Positions 45,694 to 57,331 of a DNA stretch of 64,000 nucleotides are shown piece by piece. The position numbers were made by a program, and so were the translations under genes. Source of the stretch: Penicillus capitatus (taxonomy: Eukaryota > Chlorophyta); assembly GCA_965649825.1 (NCBI GenBank), contig OZ287697.1:1736001-1800000 (forward strand), read 5' to 3'. The notes below the pieces were generated by a model. It made no database searches, was not told the origin of the DNA, and was given only the letters and a program-made list of their open reading frames with translations. Each line of letters begins with the position of its first letter. Position 1 is the first letter of the stretch.

Positions 45694-45699
45694 TATAAA
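45694..45699 (+). promoter_or_regulatory. TATA box of receptor gene (module 3)
   Basis: TATAAA 64 bp upstream of the start codon at 45763, identical in context to the site at 24963. Confidence 0.5.
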
Positions 45700-45762
45700 G
45701 CCCCTGACTTCGATTTGATCAAGCACACAGCACGAGTCAAAACCTTCTACACTGCGAACAAC

Positions 45763-48700
45763 ATGCGAGCGAAGGCTGAATCAGTTTGTTCGGCCCTGTT
45801 GATCATGAGTACTACCTTCGGCCTCGTCGTCGGATGTGCGTTGACGGCCTCGACGTTGACGCACGCAAGGCATGCACCGACATCATCGCTTTCCGGTGAC
45901 AGCATGGTTTACTGCTTCGTCACTCACCTGGCTGTTGGTTCTTAACTTCGCAGAACTGGACGACGAGCCTGTTGTGCCCGTTCCTAGTGCCAAGTCTGTA
46001 TCGTTCAAACCAACCCTACAGCCTCAAGTACGTCTACCTTCTCTGCACAAGCAACGCGGAGAGGGTCCTATCTCGGCGCCCAGGGAAGAAGCGACGCGCG
46101 GACCCTTCGCCAAGTGAGCCAAGATGGCAAGGCGACAGCAGGTTCGTTCCATTCGCTGTCACGTCGCGCCTCGTAGCTGACTGTGCTGTCGCGTTTTCGC
46201 TAGAGGTCGCCTGTCGTCTGTCGAAGGCGAGGCGTCGCCGTTATCTGAATGCCAAGACGAGAGAGTGGTTGCTCAACTCGGCAGTCCTCGACGAGATACA
46301 AGACGACCTCCAGCTCATCGTCAACTGTTCTCGACCGGGAGACGTGCTGCTGCTCGACACCACGAAGACAATCCGGCCTCCTTTACGCACCGTCATCTCA
46401 TGGCCGCTGACGATCAGCGGCTACGTCCCGGGAGGAGAGCACGACAGGGTCAACACTGCTGCCTCGGAGAAGCGAACCATCCTCGTCTGTCCGCAGATGA
46501 ACGAAGGACTGTTCACATTTCGGTAAGCTCAGACTCTATCCGTCCTAATGATGTTAGATGTGTTCGCTCGCAGGACCACTGATGTCACTCTGACGGACCT
46601 TGTCGTAGAAGGGTGCCTATTCGTCGTTTCTGGCACATCGGAGTCCGTCATCGGCTTCGAAAAGTGTGACCCTAAAGCCACCAGGGGACTCACTGGGGGA
46701 ACCATTCGGCTAGATCGCATCGGATTCAGAGAGAATCGTTTTCTTGGCAGATCAGTTGCCATCCAAGCGAACGCGTCATCCTGCTCAAAACTGGAGATCG
46801 AAGATTTCTACTTCCAGAAGAACACCTGCAATGGAGTCTGCGGTCTTCTTCTCGCCAAAGCGAACAGGCTCCAGAACATCACCATCAGACAGAATCGACG
46901 AATATCATCGCTCAATGGAGTCAACGATCTGCTTCTGACCGAAGAGAACAGACTTCAGAAACTTTCCATGGAACATTTCCGATCGATACCATCCTTATCT
47001 TCCAGATCGGTGATCATTTGGGCACCTCCTCGGTCCTCGACATCTGCCGAAAACATCAGTGCTTCGGAGAATAGTTGTGCCACAATCGAGGTCGACGGAG
47101 GCTCCTTCGGTCTGTCAAACAGCATCTTCAGGAAAAACGCGGCAACCGATGAGGAGGGAGACGACTCCATCAGTGCCTGTATCAAGATGAAAGACGCATC
47201 TGCTGTCATCCGTGACTGCAGTTTCGAGGAGAACGAAGCAAGTTACGGTGTGGCGATCAATGCTCGAAGATCGAACATCACTCTCGAAGATTGTGCATTC
47301 CGTGGCAATGTTGCTGGGATGGACGGGACCATCTATCTCCGGAATAGAAGTTCCTTGACGATCGACTCCTGTCGGTTTTCGCGGAACAGAGCCGAGAAGT
47401 CTGGTGGTGCAATCTATGCACAGAATGCCGAACTGAGCGTCACACACTTGACCTGTGTGCAGAACAACGCTACACTGAAGGGAGGGTGTCTGCACGTGGC
47501 CGGGTTCGGCTCAGTGAAGATGACCGACTCTGTCCTGAAAGGAAACAGAGCTCGCTCAGGCGGCGCTCTACATCTCAGAAATACATCAGCAGCAATCGAC
47601 AGCTCGAAGTTTTTATCGAACCGAGCTGAAAAACTGGGAGGAGGAATCCGTTCGATCGGCTCAAACATCACTGCAAATGGAATCATAGCTGACGGTAACC
47701 ACGCTGAATATAGAGGTGGCAGTGTTTCGATCGCTTCAAGATCCAATCTCACCGTGCACGACTCAGTCTTCAAGAACGGCGCCAGTTCTAGGGGAGGAGC
47801 AGTCGAACAGAGTGAGAACTCTGTGGGAAGGTTCGGCAATGTGACCTTCGTGGACAATTTGGTTGATGAGGAAGGAGGCGCCATCTTTGCGGATAACGCG
47901 ACAGTGATTATTAATCACTCCAGATTTAGGGATGGAGCTGCTACTTCGCCTTATGGCTGGAATTATGGTGGTTTTCTATTAGCGAGGAATCACAGCTTAG
48001 TTTTCGTGGAACATGCAACGATGACAAATGGAACTGCGCGACATGGCGGGGCGATCTACTTAAAAAATTCCGTCTGCACGGCAAAGCAGCTAAACGTGTC
48101 AAAGTGCACTGCAATATTTGCTGGTGGAGCAGTAGTCGTTGGAAGTTCTGAATTCCTCTGCACAAACTGTCTTTTTGCTGCGAACACGGCCGAGTCTGGC
48201 GGAGGTGCCATTTCGATCGATACATACCGACCCCGCAGATCTTTTGTCCAATTACAGGAGAGCAGAATGGTAAACAATAGTGCGAGATGGGGAGGTGAAT
48301 CTACTAAATCATGCATTGATGGAGCATCTTTATTGGTTTGTTTCGTAGGGGGTCTTCATTTAGACGAGGTATACCATTATTCACGATTGTTGGATGATGG
48401 ATACGAATGCACTGCTGCAGCAATCATTGACACTCAATTCGAGGGAAACAATGCCACTCAGGCCGGAGGAGCAATCTTTGCAGACTGTTTGGAAGGCATC
48501 AGATTTCAGTGCAACTCGTCATCTGAAAATGCCAATCTGACATTCTTTGGAGAGAAGGACCTGAGTTCTTTGCGTCGTATTACACCTGACAAAACTTTCT
48601 GTCCTTCGTGGAAAAACAACTCTGCTGGCATCTACGGGCAGGTTGTTGGTACGTTGGCCACATCGTCAAAAATGACTGTCGAGTACAAGGGAGAAAACAC

Positions 48701-51089
48701 AGTTGTCCTACCTGGAGAAGGATTCGAAGTTCGAGACTATGTCGGTGGCAACCAGCTGCCAAGGCTGTCAATGGAATTGCTGGATGAACTGAAACAGGGC
48801 CCGGCGACCATCGACTTACTGAATGAGAGAATCTTCGCCGAAGTTTCAACATCAGAAGGGTTTCAAGTTGGCAGTTCTTCTCTGTCTGTGGAAGGACAAA
48901 CTGCCAACTTTCCTCTTCTGATCGGTTTTGGATTGCCGGGCATCTACAACATGACAATTAGATTCGCGAGGCACGAATGTGCTGGAGATCATAACAACAG
49001 CGCATTTGTCGATCCATTAACCATCACCGTCCATGTGCGAAACTGCACTGTTGGTGAAATGCCCGTCGGTGAGACGAAGATCTGCAGCAACTGCAGCACC
49101 TCTACGTACAACTTCGACCCTGAAGCAGAAGAATGTCAGCCCTGCCCTGAGAACGGGAACTGCAAGACAAGAGTGATCGTTCCGAATGATGGATACTGGC
49201 ACGCGTCTCCCTGTTCCGTCAACATTACGAGGTGCCTGACCTCGTATGCATGCAAATTCGACGATCGCGATGAGAGATTGACAAACCTGACAAGAGACAT
49301 GAAGAACTGCAGAATCAACGCTACCACAGTTGAGGAGTATCAGCAAACTCAGTGTGCTGAGGCGAGTGATTGGTCAGCCTTTTGATCTTCTGAGTCTTTG
49401 TGTTCTGGGATTCAGGGCCACACGGGTCCTCTCTGTGGAGCATGCAACACCTCGTATGGATCCTCCGTGTCTTCCAGATGCGAAGAATGCCCCACGGCAT
49501 TCGGCAATGTCATGACGATTTGCTCTGCGACAGTGATCCTACTTATTCTGTCCGGTGTTACGATCAGAGGGACACTGAGTACCGCTAGCAGCAGACTGGC
49601 GATGCTTTCCGGCCATCGAAGAGTTCCCCGCAGTATTCAGCTCAGAGATCTTTCGCTTCCAGCCGAGCCAGAAACGTCTGAGATACAGGCGTCCCAGGAG
49701 GAGTCGCCTGCGATCCAAGACACGAACGAATGTCAAGAAAGCCTGACTGTCACCGAAGTGACCCTGGGACAGTGGAGAGCGGTCGAGATGTTTAAAGTAT
49801 GAAGCTATGTGGCATTCGTGAGACTGACAGTCTTCGTTGCAGATAATGTTGAACTACGTTCAGATGACAGTGCTGATCGCATCACTGGATGTCGGATGGG
49901 CAGTTCCTATACTTGTCATGGCAGAGATATCAGGTCCGCATCTGCGAAAGCTGACAGAATGTTTCCACCCTTCATCGTTGTGTGCTGCACAGAGTTCTTT
50001 GGAGGATTCGCGGTGGACAGTACCCGACGTTCTGTTGTTTGTTTGGGCGGACACGACCAGTCACTGCATCCAACCGCATGGGCCTTTGTCGTGAGTGTCT
50101 GTCTTGTTCCTGCATGTGTGGCGTTGGTGTTCATCGTGTTCTGGATCACAGTTGCACCATTTCATCAGATCCGTCGTCCGGTCCGCTACGTCATGCAGAG
50201 ATCTCTGCTGTCTCTGATGGCTCTTTGGCATATTACTTCTGTTCCGGTGATCAAGACGACTCTGAGCACAGTCCTTTGCGTCGACGCCTACAATGTTCTG
50301 CATGCGACGCCGGAGAAGGATGATGAGACGACCATAGATGGGACGAAAGGAGAGATGGTCAGCTACTGGGCAGTTGACACAAGTCTGAAGTGCTTCGAAG
50401 AGGATCACCGGAGGCTGGTGGTTCTGATCATCTCGTTCGTCTCCCTCGTCTACGGTGGACTCCTGATCGCCTTCGTCGCCATCCTTGGATTCTCAGAAGA
50501 CCGGCTGAACGACACGGACAGCTGGATCTACCAGTCTGTGGGATTCCTCTACCGCAGCTACGGACACGGGAGGCGTCGCTACTGGGAGCTTGCAATTGTG
50601 GCAAGGAAAGCAGGGATTGCTTTCCTGGTGTTCTGCAGCCATCGCTTCGACAGCGTGCTGCCCATCTTCGGAGCTGCCGTCTTCCTGACGCTTGCCGTGA
50701 GTGTACAGATTGTGGCGATGCCCTACAGGCAGAGTTTCGACGACCTGAACAAGATCGACACATTCTCTCTTTTCGTGTCGCTTCTGACGACACTTCTTGC
50801 AGCCATGATGAAGAGTGAGAGTCCTACCATTGATGCTGGTCGCTCAGCTATCTCATTTCTGTTTGTTTTCCTCAACATCACGGCTCTCGCCGTTCTGCTC
50901 TCGTTTCTTTTTCGTTACTCCGTTGCCTACGTTAGACTCTCCCTGAGAGAAAGCGGAACGAGAGTGGATTCTGATGCCACTGCGCTGCATGTGCTGGGGA
51001 TCTGGTTGTCTTGTATGACTCGGAATCTGGCTGTTCTTCTTGGGTTTTCCAAGCACGATGACAAGTCGAGCATCTGTTCCGGCATGTGA
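45763..51089 (+). CDS. Beta-helix / Cys-rich / multi-pass membrane protein (module 3 copy), 8 exons
   Basis: Exons by homology: 45763-45895, 45954-46113, 46204-46522, 46574-48294, 48349-49361, 49416-49796, 49843-49933 and 49993-51089. It is almost identical to the module-2 gene except in 47913 to about 48850, where it shares features with the module-1 gene instead (for example DDGYECTAAAIIDTQFE and a LNERIFAEVSTSEGF stretch, compare ENGYECNAAAIIDTQFE and FNERISATLSTSEGF). It has the same extra base in exon 2 as module 2, so the exon 2-3 junction has the same unresolved frame problem. Signal peptide, beta-helix repeats, Cys-rich block and about nine membrane segments are all present. It is probably a functional surface protein if the 5' splicing differs from module 1. 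Confidence 0.8.
47913..48850 (+). other. Diverged tract within near-identical receptor gene (copy 2)
   Basis: Matches the module-1 paralog better than the module-2 copy at several positions, which points to gene conversion. See the partner tract at 27182-28117. Confidence 0.85.
49362..49415 (+). other. GC-AG intron (module 3 receptor)
   Basis: 54 nt, donor GAG|GCGAGT, with an in-frame TGA; identical to 28628-28681. Confidence 0.85.
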
Positions 51090-53786
51090 TCTTTCTTTTT
51101 TGTCCGTTCCACATACATCATTCTTTTGTTTTCAAGCTGAGTGGAAAGCGGAGCCTTTCTAACTCATGACGAACTTTACACCCCTGCAGCCCTTCGTACC
51201 TTCATATCTAATCCTAGTGTGTGAGGGCTGTAGCGAAGATATGGCCGAGTGTCACTCTTCGAGATATGACGATTGTTGTTTAATTGACTTGACGAAAAGA
51301 TGACGCACGTACGCCGATCGCGTCGGCATCGAATGAACAGAGCTCTGAGGTTACACAGGCGAAGAGTGTGCATGGTGCGACCAAGAATTTGTCCAACACA
51401 CGGTGCTGACAATCCGAAGTATTCGACGAAACGACTTCCATGGCCGAGACCACAGACAGACGATTGATTCTTCAGATGACGCTTGCATTGAAGCCGACGG
51501 CCGCTCAAGGACCCTCGAACAGAACGGACACGTCAGCTGCAATCGCGATTCTATGTTCTCCACCACAGCCAACCGCGCAATGAAAAACTCATCTTTCTCC
51601 GCTCGTGGCGGCGGGAAATGCTGTTTAGAGAGCGATCGGCGAGAAAACCTCAAATGGAGAAGACGTCTGGGCTGGTTTCGTTCTCACGCACATTCTAAAA
51701 GCAGGCGATAACAATCCAGCGCGGCGAAAGAACGTGCCATCGGTTTTTCATGGGGGATGAAGGCGATACGAGAGTCGATGCATGATCGTTCGCACAAACC
51801 TTCAGAACCTGTCGATGTCGCCGTCTTCTGCGCGTTATCACGTGAAGGTCGAAGCGCTGGGTACCGAATGTCCTTAACGCCTACAGGAGACGAGCCCTTG
51901 GGAAGACTTTCGACCAAGGCGTGCCCTATAGCAGCGAAGGTCAACTATTCTGGACGTGAGGAAATCGACACCGTGTGGAGCATGGGAATGCAAGAAACAT
52001 GAAAAACCAGCTAACAACACCAAATCGAGTAACTTACCGCATTCGGCGACCAAACTCAAGCTGCCGAAGTGAAACGCAAACCCAAACAGTCGTGTGTTTT
52101 CAAGACGCCCCAAAGAAGGTAGCCGCTTTTCAAGAAGCAAAGATCACCTTTCTCCCAGATTTGAGAATAGGGCGTTGACGGGGGACGCGCAGAGGTGACG
52201 GGTGTCCGTGTGACAAAAGGGCTCGCTGAGTTTTTGGAACGAGTGCTGTAACGAATGGTGTGGAGACGGTTGATCCAGAGCCTCTAGTGCCTGGAGCCTA
52301 GAGGACTAAAGGCTAAAGTAGTGTCAAGCCGAGGATCCAGTGATTTGATTGATGTGTCCAAGAAGACAATGAAATGACCTGTTGATACAAAAGATCCTAG
52401 ACTATGTGGATAATGCCCTTTTAACAAAACACTGCAACCTCGTTTTTAAGACAATTCATCGCGATGGGATCACAGTAGACTGGGCAAAACTTGTGTCGGA
52501 GCCACTCGAGTCCTCCGATTACCAGAAGATGGTAGAGAAGTGCTGCTTAAGGTTTTAGAATACTTCCTTTTTCCCTCCCAAAGGCGACCATAGAAACGCC
52601 GCCCACCAACTGTGGATCAGACCTATTCTCATGTCCTGAGTGCGTGTCAGATGTCGATCTTGATCTGTAACAGCGCAAAAAACGACAGCGGGGCCAACCA
52701 AGAAGGTCGTTAGCAAAAGCGACGACGCGGTAGTCATCCGTCGTCTGTGCGGTTAGTTCTTTGCCGCCGAGGAACGCTTAACCGCTTGTTGGGTTGTGAG
52801 TTTGGTTATCGGCTGTTCTGCGCTCAATTGTTGACTTTTCTGTGCACTGACTTGCTATGAACTTTGGTTGAAGTACTAGCGAGGCCTCTTGCGGGGGTCC
52901 TCGATCTATTCGTTGCGGGCCCTTTCGTTCAAAATTTATAAAACTTAGCGAATACGAAGACCTCCCATTGCTCACCTGCTCGCTGACATTCGACGAGCGT
53001 ACCTCGGATGCTGTCCGAATCCTTCTGACGATTCTTTAGGTTTTTTCCAACTTGTGAACGATCGTGTTTTCACGACAGTGTCACGATTAAGATGAAAGTG
53101 AATGATGACGTGGCAAGAATGTGTCGCGCTGTCGATGAACGACGCGGTTAACGACGAAGGCTTAAAGGTTACAAAGACTGTTGCATCGTTTAATGGTCGG
53201 ATTTGTACGCGTAGAACGTACACACGCGTCACATCTGCGAGTCTCCGCGGTAAGCTGCACGAAGGTCGACAGCTGTCCACTGACAGGATGACAAAAACTG
53301 AAACCTTGTAGAGTGTGCACCTTTTATACTTGTCGGGAATCGTGTAAATACTTGATAAACCCTTAGAGTCGAGTTACTCGCGACGACGACGATCGATGAA
53401 CGCTTAGGCGATAGCACGGGAACTCAGGATTATCTTACAGCAACTGTCTTCATTATAAATACTCAGGATGGTCGTGGGTTTCCCTAGCCTTTAGTCTAAC
53501 AGCTGGGAACTTCATCCCGCTCTCGGCAACCATCGTCCGACCGTTGTTGGAAAAGCAGGTCGGAGGCGAGCACCCGTTGCAACCAATGGTCAGCGCGCCA
53601 GGGTTGTTACGCGTCGACTCAACCCGTTTCCGATGGCTGCGGAGAGCGACGTGACGTCTGCATCTCCCGCAAAACCCTCCTTATTCTGTCTTCCTGAATT
53701 TGTCCACATGTCACAACAGTGTTCCTCGCATCTGTTGCATGATACGTAAAAACGGCTTTAGATGTTGAAAACATTGATTATGTTTC
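51090..53786. other. 3' flank of receptor gene and LTR-derived sequence, no gene
   Basis: 51090 to about 52960 duplicates 30356-32230, including the coding-like fragment at 52373-52558. The stretch 53130-53670 has no counterpart in module 2 and no recognisable frame. 53680-53785 matches the internal sequence behind the primer-binding site at 32858. Confidence 0.45.
52373..52558 (+). pseudogene. Coding-like fragment, duplicate of 31640-31825
   Basis: Identical open stretch without start codon; family not recognised. Confidence 0.3.
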
Positions 53787-54004
53787 TGTCAGAAGGACTG
53801 AGGCTGTCCTATCGTGACTGCCTCGTTATCTAAGTGTTCTGTCTCTGAAGGGTCGCTTACACGAGGTTTACGTTAACCCGTGGATCTTTTCCCGTGGTCC
53901 TGATAGACCGGTGACTCATCTGTCATGTCAGCTGTGGCATACAAATATGTGAACGTAGACCATTGTAATCCTTTGCTTGTACTACGTGAAGCCTTCCGCT
54001 GTCA
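53787..54004 (+). mobile_element. LTR remnant (3' LTR of a decayed element)
   Basis: TGTCAGAAGGACTG...CTGTCA, about 218 bp, similar to the LTR at 32647-32857. Here internal sequence precedes it, while in module 2 internal sequence follows it. The two modules together keep the two halves of one ancient short LTR element. Confidence 0.6.
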
Positions 54005-55018
54005 GTTTCACAGAGTGGATCTTTCATGTCATCCGTGTGTATCTTTTTTTTTGCTATTCGAGAACCTGAACCGAGTTCTCAGCTACATTGGGAGACAACC
54101 AATGAGGACGATCCCAGCCAACACTCCTAATGCCTAAGTTCATGTATTGTCTTTTAAAATGTCATGATCGGAACAGAAATCGCAGTCGGACTGTTAAACA
54201 TCACCGTTGGGTATTCCATTGTTTTCCCGGCAAATGCGATTTCTTTTTTAGTCTACGCATATGTGTCTGCTTGTGTTTGAGTCATTCTCAATGGTCTCTT
54301 TAGATCTGTCAACGCGTCCTCTTTTCTAAGGCGTGTCAGCTCTTACATCCTGTCGATAATGTGTGACGTGTAGTGGAAGGCGGAAAAGCTCACGTCATGC
54401 GAAAGAAACCTTTGCGACCTTGACGTGTGGATTGATTAAACTGTACGGCATTCTTTCAAAGAGATGTCTGCGAGTTTAGGGAGATTGAACATTACTTCGG
54501 CGAATGCGGTCGTCTCGTGTAGACGATGATGAGTGACTGTCTAGTGAAAGAGGTTCGGCTCGATGCGCGCGTTCAGACACAGCTTCAAAGAAAAGAGCGG
54601 TGCTGTGTTTGATTAATAGACAGTTGGCAGATGGATTCGACAAAGCACGATTGCAGGAATCCTTCGACGAATCATGCTTCATTGTTCGGACAGCAACCGG
54701 CAAACATCACCCCCACAAGGCCCGTCCACTTCAGACGGACTCGTCAAAAACGTAACAATGTGTGACAGAGGTTGCCAGTCATCTTCAAGGACTGGCATTG
54801 CAGAGAAGTTAAAAAATGTTTGTTCATGCAGCAGCCTGGAGAAGCATTGTTCGTCTGAGAACTGACAGAAGCGAACACGCACCGATGGCACAGCTGCATG
54901 ACAGGACTGAACGATCAATATTGTCTCAGGTCTTCGGAAAGAAGTCGACTGCTTTGCCTTCATTGGCGGCTACAGCCTGACGCGTTCAAATATTGGTGCG
55001 TTGGAAAACGTTGCTTAC
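54005..55018. other. Intergenic, shared with module 1 and 2 tails
   Basis: 54005-54740 matches 32990-33716, and about 54440-54960 matches 13560-14050. No gene recognised, apart from a possible unplaced last exon of the small secreted gene. Confidence 0.45.
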
Positions 55019-55499
55019 CGTCATAATCTTCGACAAGTGGTTGTTCATAAGCGGAGTCCTTCACCGGATCGTAGGTCTTGCCCACGAACGTGTTCTTCAC
55101 CGGATCGTAGGTCTTGCCCACGAACGTGTTCTTCACCGGGTCGTAGGTCTTGCCCACGAACGTGTTCTTCACCGGGTCGTAGGTCTTGCCCACGAACGTG
55201 TTCTTCACCGGGTCGTAGGTCTTGCCGACGTAAGTGTTCTTCACCGGGTCGTACGTCTTGCCCACGAACGTGTTCTTCACGACTGTCCAATGAGGCTCAT
55301 CGAATTTCTCCGCTATCGGCTTCTTCGTGTAACGAGGATTTGTCTCGCGAGAGTCAAAACATGGACGAAAGGCACTTCCCTGTCAATCATACGTTGTCAG
55401 CGCGTCCTCAGCCGGATCTTACACGAGTACGAGGATGCTCACCTGGTGTACGAAAACGAGCAGCAGGGCCGTCAGAAACGCTGCTTTCACAGAAAGCAT
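55019..55499 (-). CDS. Small secreted protein with 12-residue tandem repeats (module 3)
   Basis: Exon 1 (55499-55443) encodes the signal peptide MLSVKAAFLTALLLVFVHQ. A 63-nt GT-AG intron (55442-55380; CAG|GTGAGC, ATTGACAG|GG) precedes exon 2, which starts GSAFRPC and continues through a unique stretch (ETNPRYTKKPIAEKFDEPHW) into six copies of KNTFVGKTYDPV, then DSAYEQPLVEDYDG. Exon 2 ends at a strong donor (GACG|GTAAGC) in the same phase as in module 1, so a last exon probably exists; without splicing the frame would run on to 54960. The protein is predicted to be exported. The framework is shared with the module-1 gene but the repeat is entirely different. Confidence 0.78.
55061..55276 (-). 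repeat. 36-bp in-frame coding tandem repeat, 6 units
   Basis: Units start at 55061, 55097, 55133, 55169, 55205 and 55241 (plus strand TCACCGG(A/G)TCGTA). Differences are only a few single bases (for example TTCGTG versus TACGTC), so expansion is recent. Confidence 0.95.
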
Positions 55500-56780
55500 T
55501 TTTACAAGGTCTCCGGAAAACCCGTCTGCCAAGCGCAGAGAGACGATAGAGAGAATGTCAAAAACGGCAAATGGTCGGTCGAAGAAACGCGATCTGCGTT
55601 TTCATGCAGATTTCATTTGCATGAGCGGGAGGGTCATCAGCGACCACGCGTTGAGGGAACCTTTGAACCCATTTTTGGCAGCGCGGCGCAACTGATGTCA
55701 ACGTCATCTCCGTTTTCCAGCCCATTGAACGGTGTAGCCCCGGAGCGGTGTCTGCGGGCTGCACCCGTATCGTCCCGAAGACGGCGACCCTCGTTTACTG
55801 TGAGAGGCCTCTCGCATCGCCCTTCCAAAATCCGCGAAAACGGATGTAAGCGTTATCCGTCGCAAGATCAAAGATAGATCGCTTTCGTTGCGGCGAACTA
55901 ACGCTTCGATGGAGGCATCTCTATGCAGGCCTTCATATTTGAGCGTCTTAGGTCTACCATTCCGTCCAGTGTTTCAGATCGTAACGCCACCTGTTTGCAC
56001 ACCGAGGAATGAATGGAAGTGATCCGTTTGTGTTATGAAGGTCCAGTCATTCGCGAGAGGAAGAGATTTCAGTTTGGACGTTGACTGTTGCTCAACGTCT
56101 CGAAGCTTTGCTCTTTGGATGAGCCACGATTGAGATAAAGAGTAGACTGGGTGGAGAAGCGTCCCTTCAAAGCTAGCCAACCAGCGCTGATATCTCTCCC
56201 TTGCAGCATATCGAAGAGATCTCTGCTTCCGCATTGTTCTGTCTCAGAATCGCAGCGCCTGTGTTGTGATGCGCCATTTCACTTAAGGACTTTCCTAAAA
56301 GCAGCCGTCTGCGTGGACACTGAGAGCGGCATTTCAGGCCTTTGAGTGAGATGTGTCAGAATTTCGGATGCAAGTGTGACCACGAAAGAAGGCAGAGGGA
56401 TAGGGACATCACGCCGTCCACGGCCTCAGCTCTGAAGTGTTTTCATTTCAGAGGATGCGAGTTTCTTCGACAGTCCGTCACTATCGCTGCTGAATGTTGC
56501 AGAGATGGGAGAACGAAAGCACGGCGGGTCAGTGACCCTTCAGACATACAAACCTGAAAGCAGAGTTTCCCGTTTGTCTTCGAAGCATCTGACGTAACAT
56601 ACATACCCACCGACGCTTCGGCATCGGTCCAGAGATCTGGCGGCTCCGTCTGCTCGTGCATAAGTCGGAAGATGGAATGCTACTTTGTCCACCGACCAAG
56701 AATGCATACGATACAAGAGAGAAATGGACTGTGGAAAAGCAGATCGTCTGTCCTGGATATGCCGAACTGTTGCAGAAAGG
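55500..56780. other. Intergenic, no gene recognised
   Basis: This region separates the accessory modules from the compact gene-dense part. Several frames under 90 codons exist, none with domain, repeat or splice support. The first ~200 bp must carry the promoter of the small secreted gene. Confidence 0.4.
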
Positions 56781-57331
56781 TCAGAGTGGACGCTGCTGAA
56801 AGACAACATAAGAGATCTCGACTGTATTCGACGAAAGAGACGTGAACAGCTGCACGATACAGAAATGGATTCGCCATTGCCGCGGCTCGGTGAACTGAGG
56901 TGGATTGCCTGTGACAGAGAAACTCTCTTTTCGAAGACTCAGGAGCAACGGATGGAATTTCACCAAAAAAAGACTTCTCAGAAAACATATCCTGTTCAAA
57001 CTTGACACGTTTCTGCGATTCTTCGCTCGAATCAGATATCAACGATGATGTCGTTGTCTTAGATTGACGCATCTCCTCTTGGAAATGAAGTCTTCTGCTC
57101 GAAGGGGACACGAGCGAAGGCAGATGACGCAGATCGCGACATTTGCGTTTTGGTGAGGGGACGTGCATCGTCAGACTTCGTGGACACGTCGTCAGACTGA
57201 CGCCTTCCGGGTGTTGTCCTCTTTCCTGCCATTTTCGCAGCCGCGTTCAAAAAAGCACGCCGCCATTCCCTTTTTGCGCACGCGGCGTCATAAACCTGTT
57301 CAAACGGCGACCTTCCCGATGCATCTTCCAT
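56781..57331 (-). CDS. Small protein of unknown function, three exons
   Basis: Exons 57331-57141, 57094-56964 and 56908-56781 give 149 residues in frame. Intron 1 (57140-57095, 46 nt, weak donor AAT|GTCGCG, acceptor GAGCAG) and intron 2 (56963-56909, 55 nt, GGTGAAAT...TCACAG) have the size usual here. The N-terminal half is basic and Ser/Thr-rich (KMAGKRTTPGRRQ, ISDSSEESQKRVKF); the C-terminal half is more hydrophobic (WRIHFCIVQLFTSL). No domain recognised. It is divergent from the RelA/SpoT gene with only 291 bp between starts, suggesting a shared promoter region. Intron 1 is inferred mainly from frame. Confidence 0.5.

Larger units (their letters stand above)
44745..52960. repeat. Segmental duplication, copy 2 (partner 24010-32230)
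   Basis: It matches copy 1 at an offset of 20731-20734. The left boundary lies in the LRR pseudogene and the right boundary near the LTR remnants. It is identical over long stretches, including intergenic and intron DNA; the only strongly different stretch is 47913 to about 48850. Confidence 0.92.

Noticed and set aside
55061-55276. Evenly spaced repeats that might suggest a CRISPR-like array
   Set aside because: The 36-bp units are directly adjacent without spacers and encode an in-frame peptide repeat in a eukaryotic secreted protein gene.
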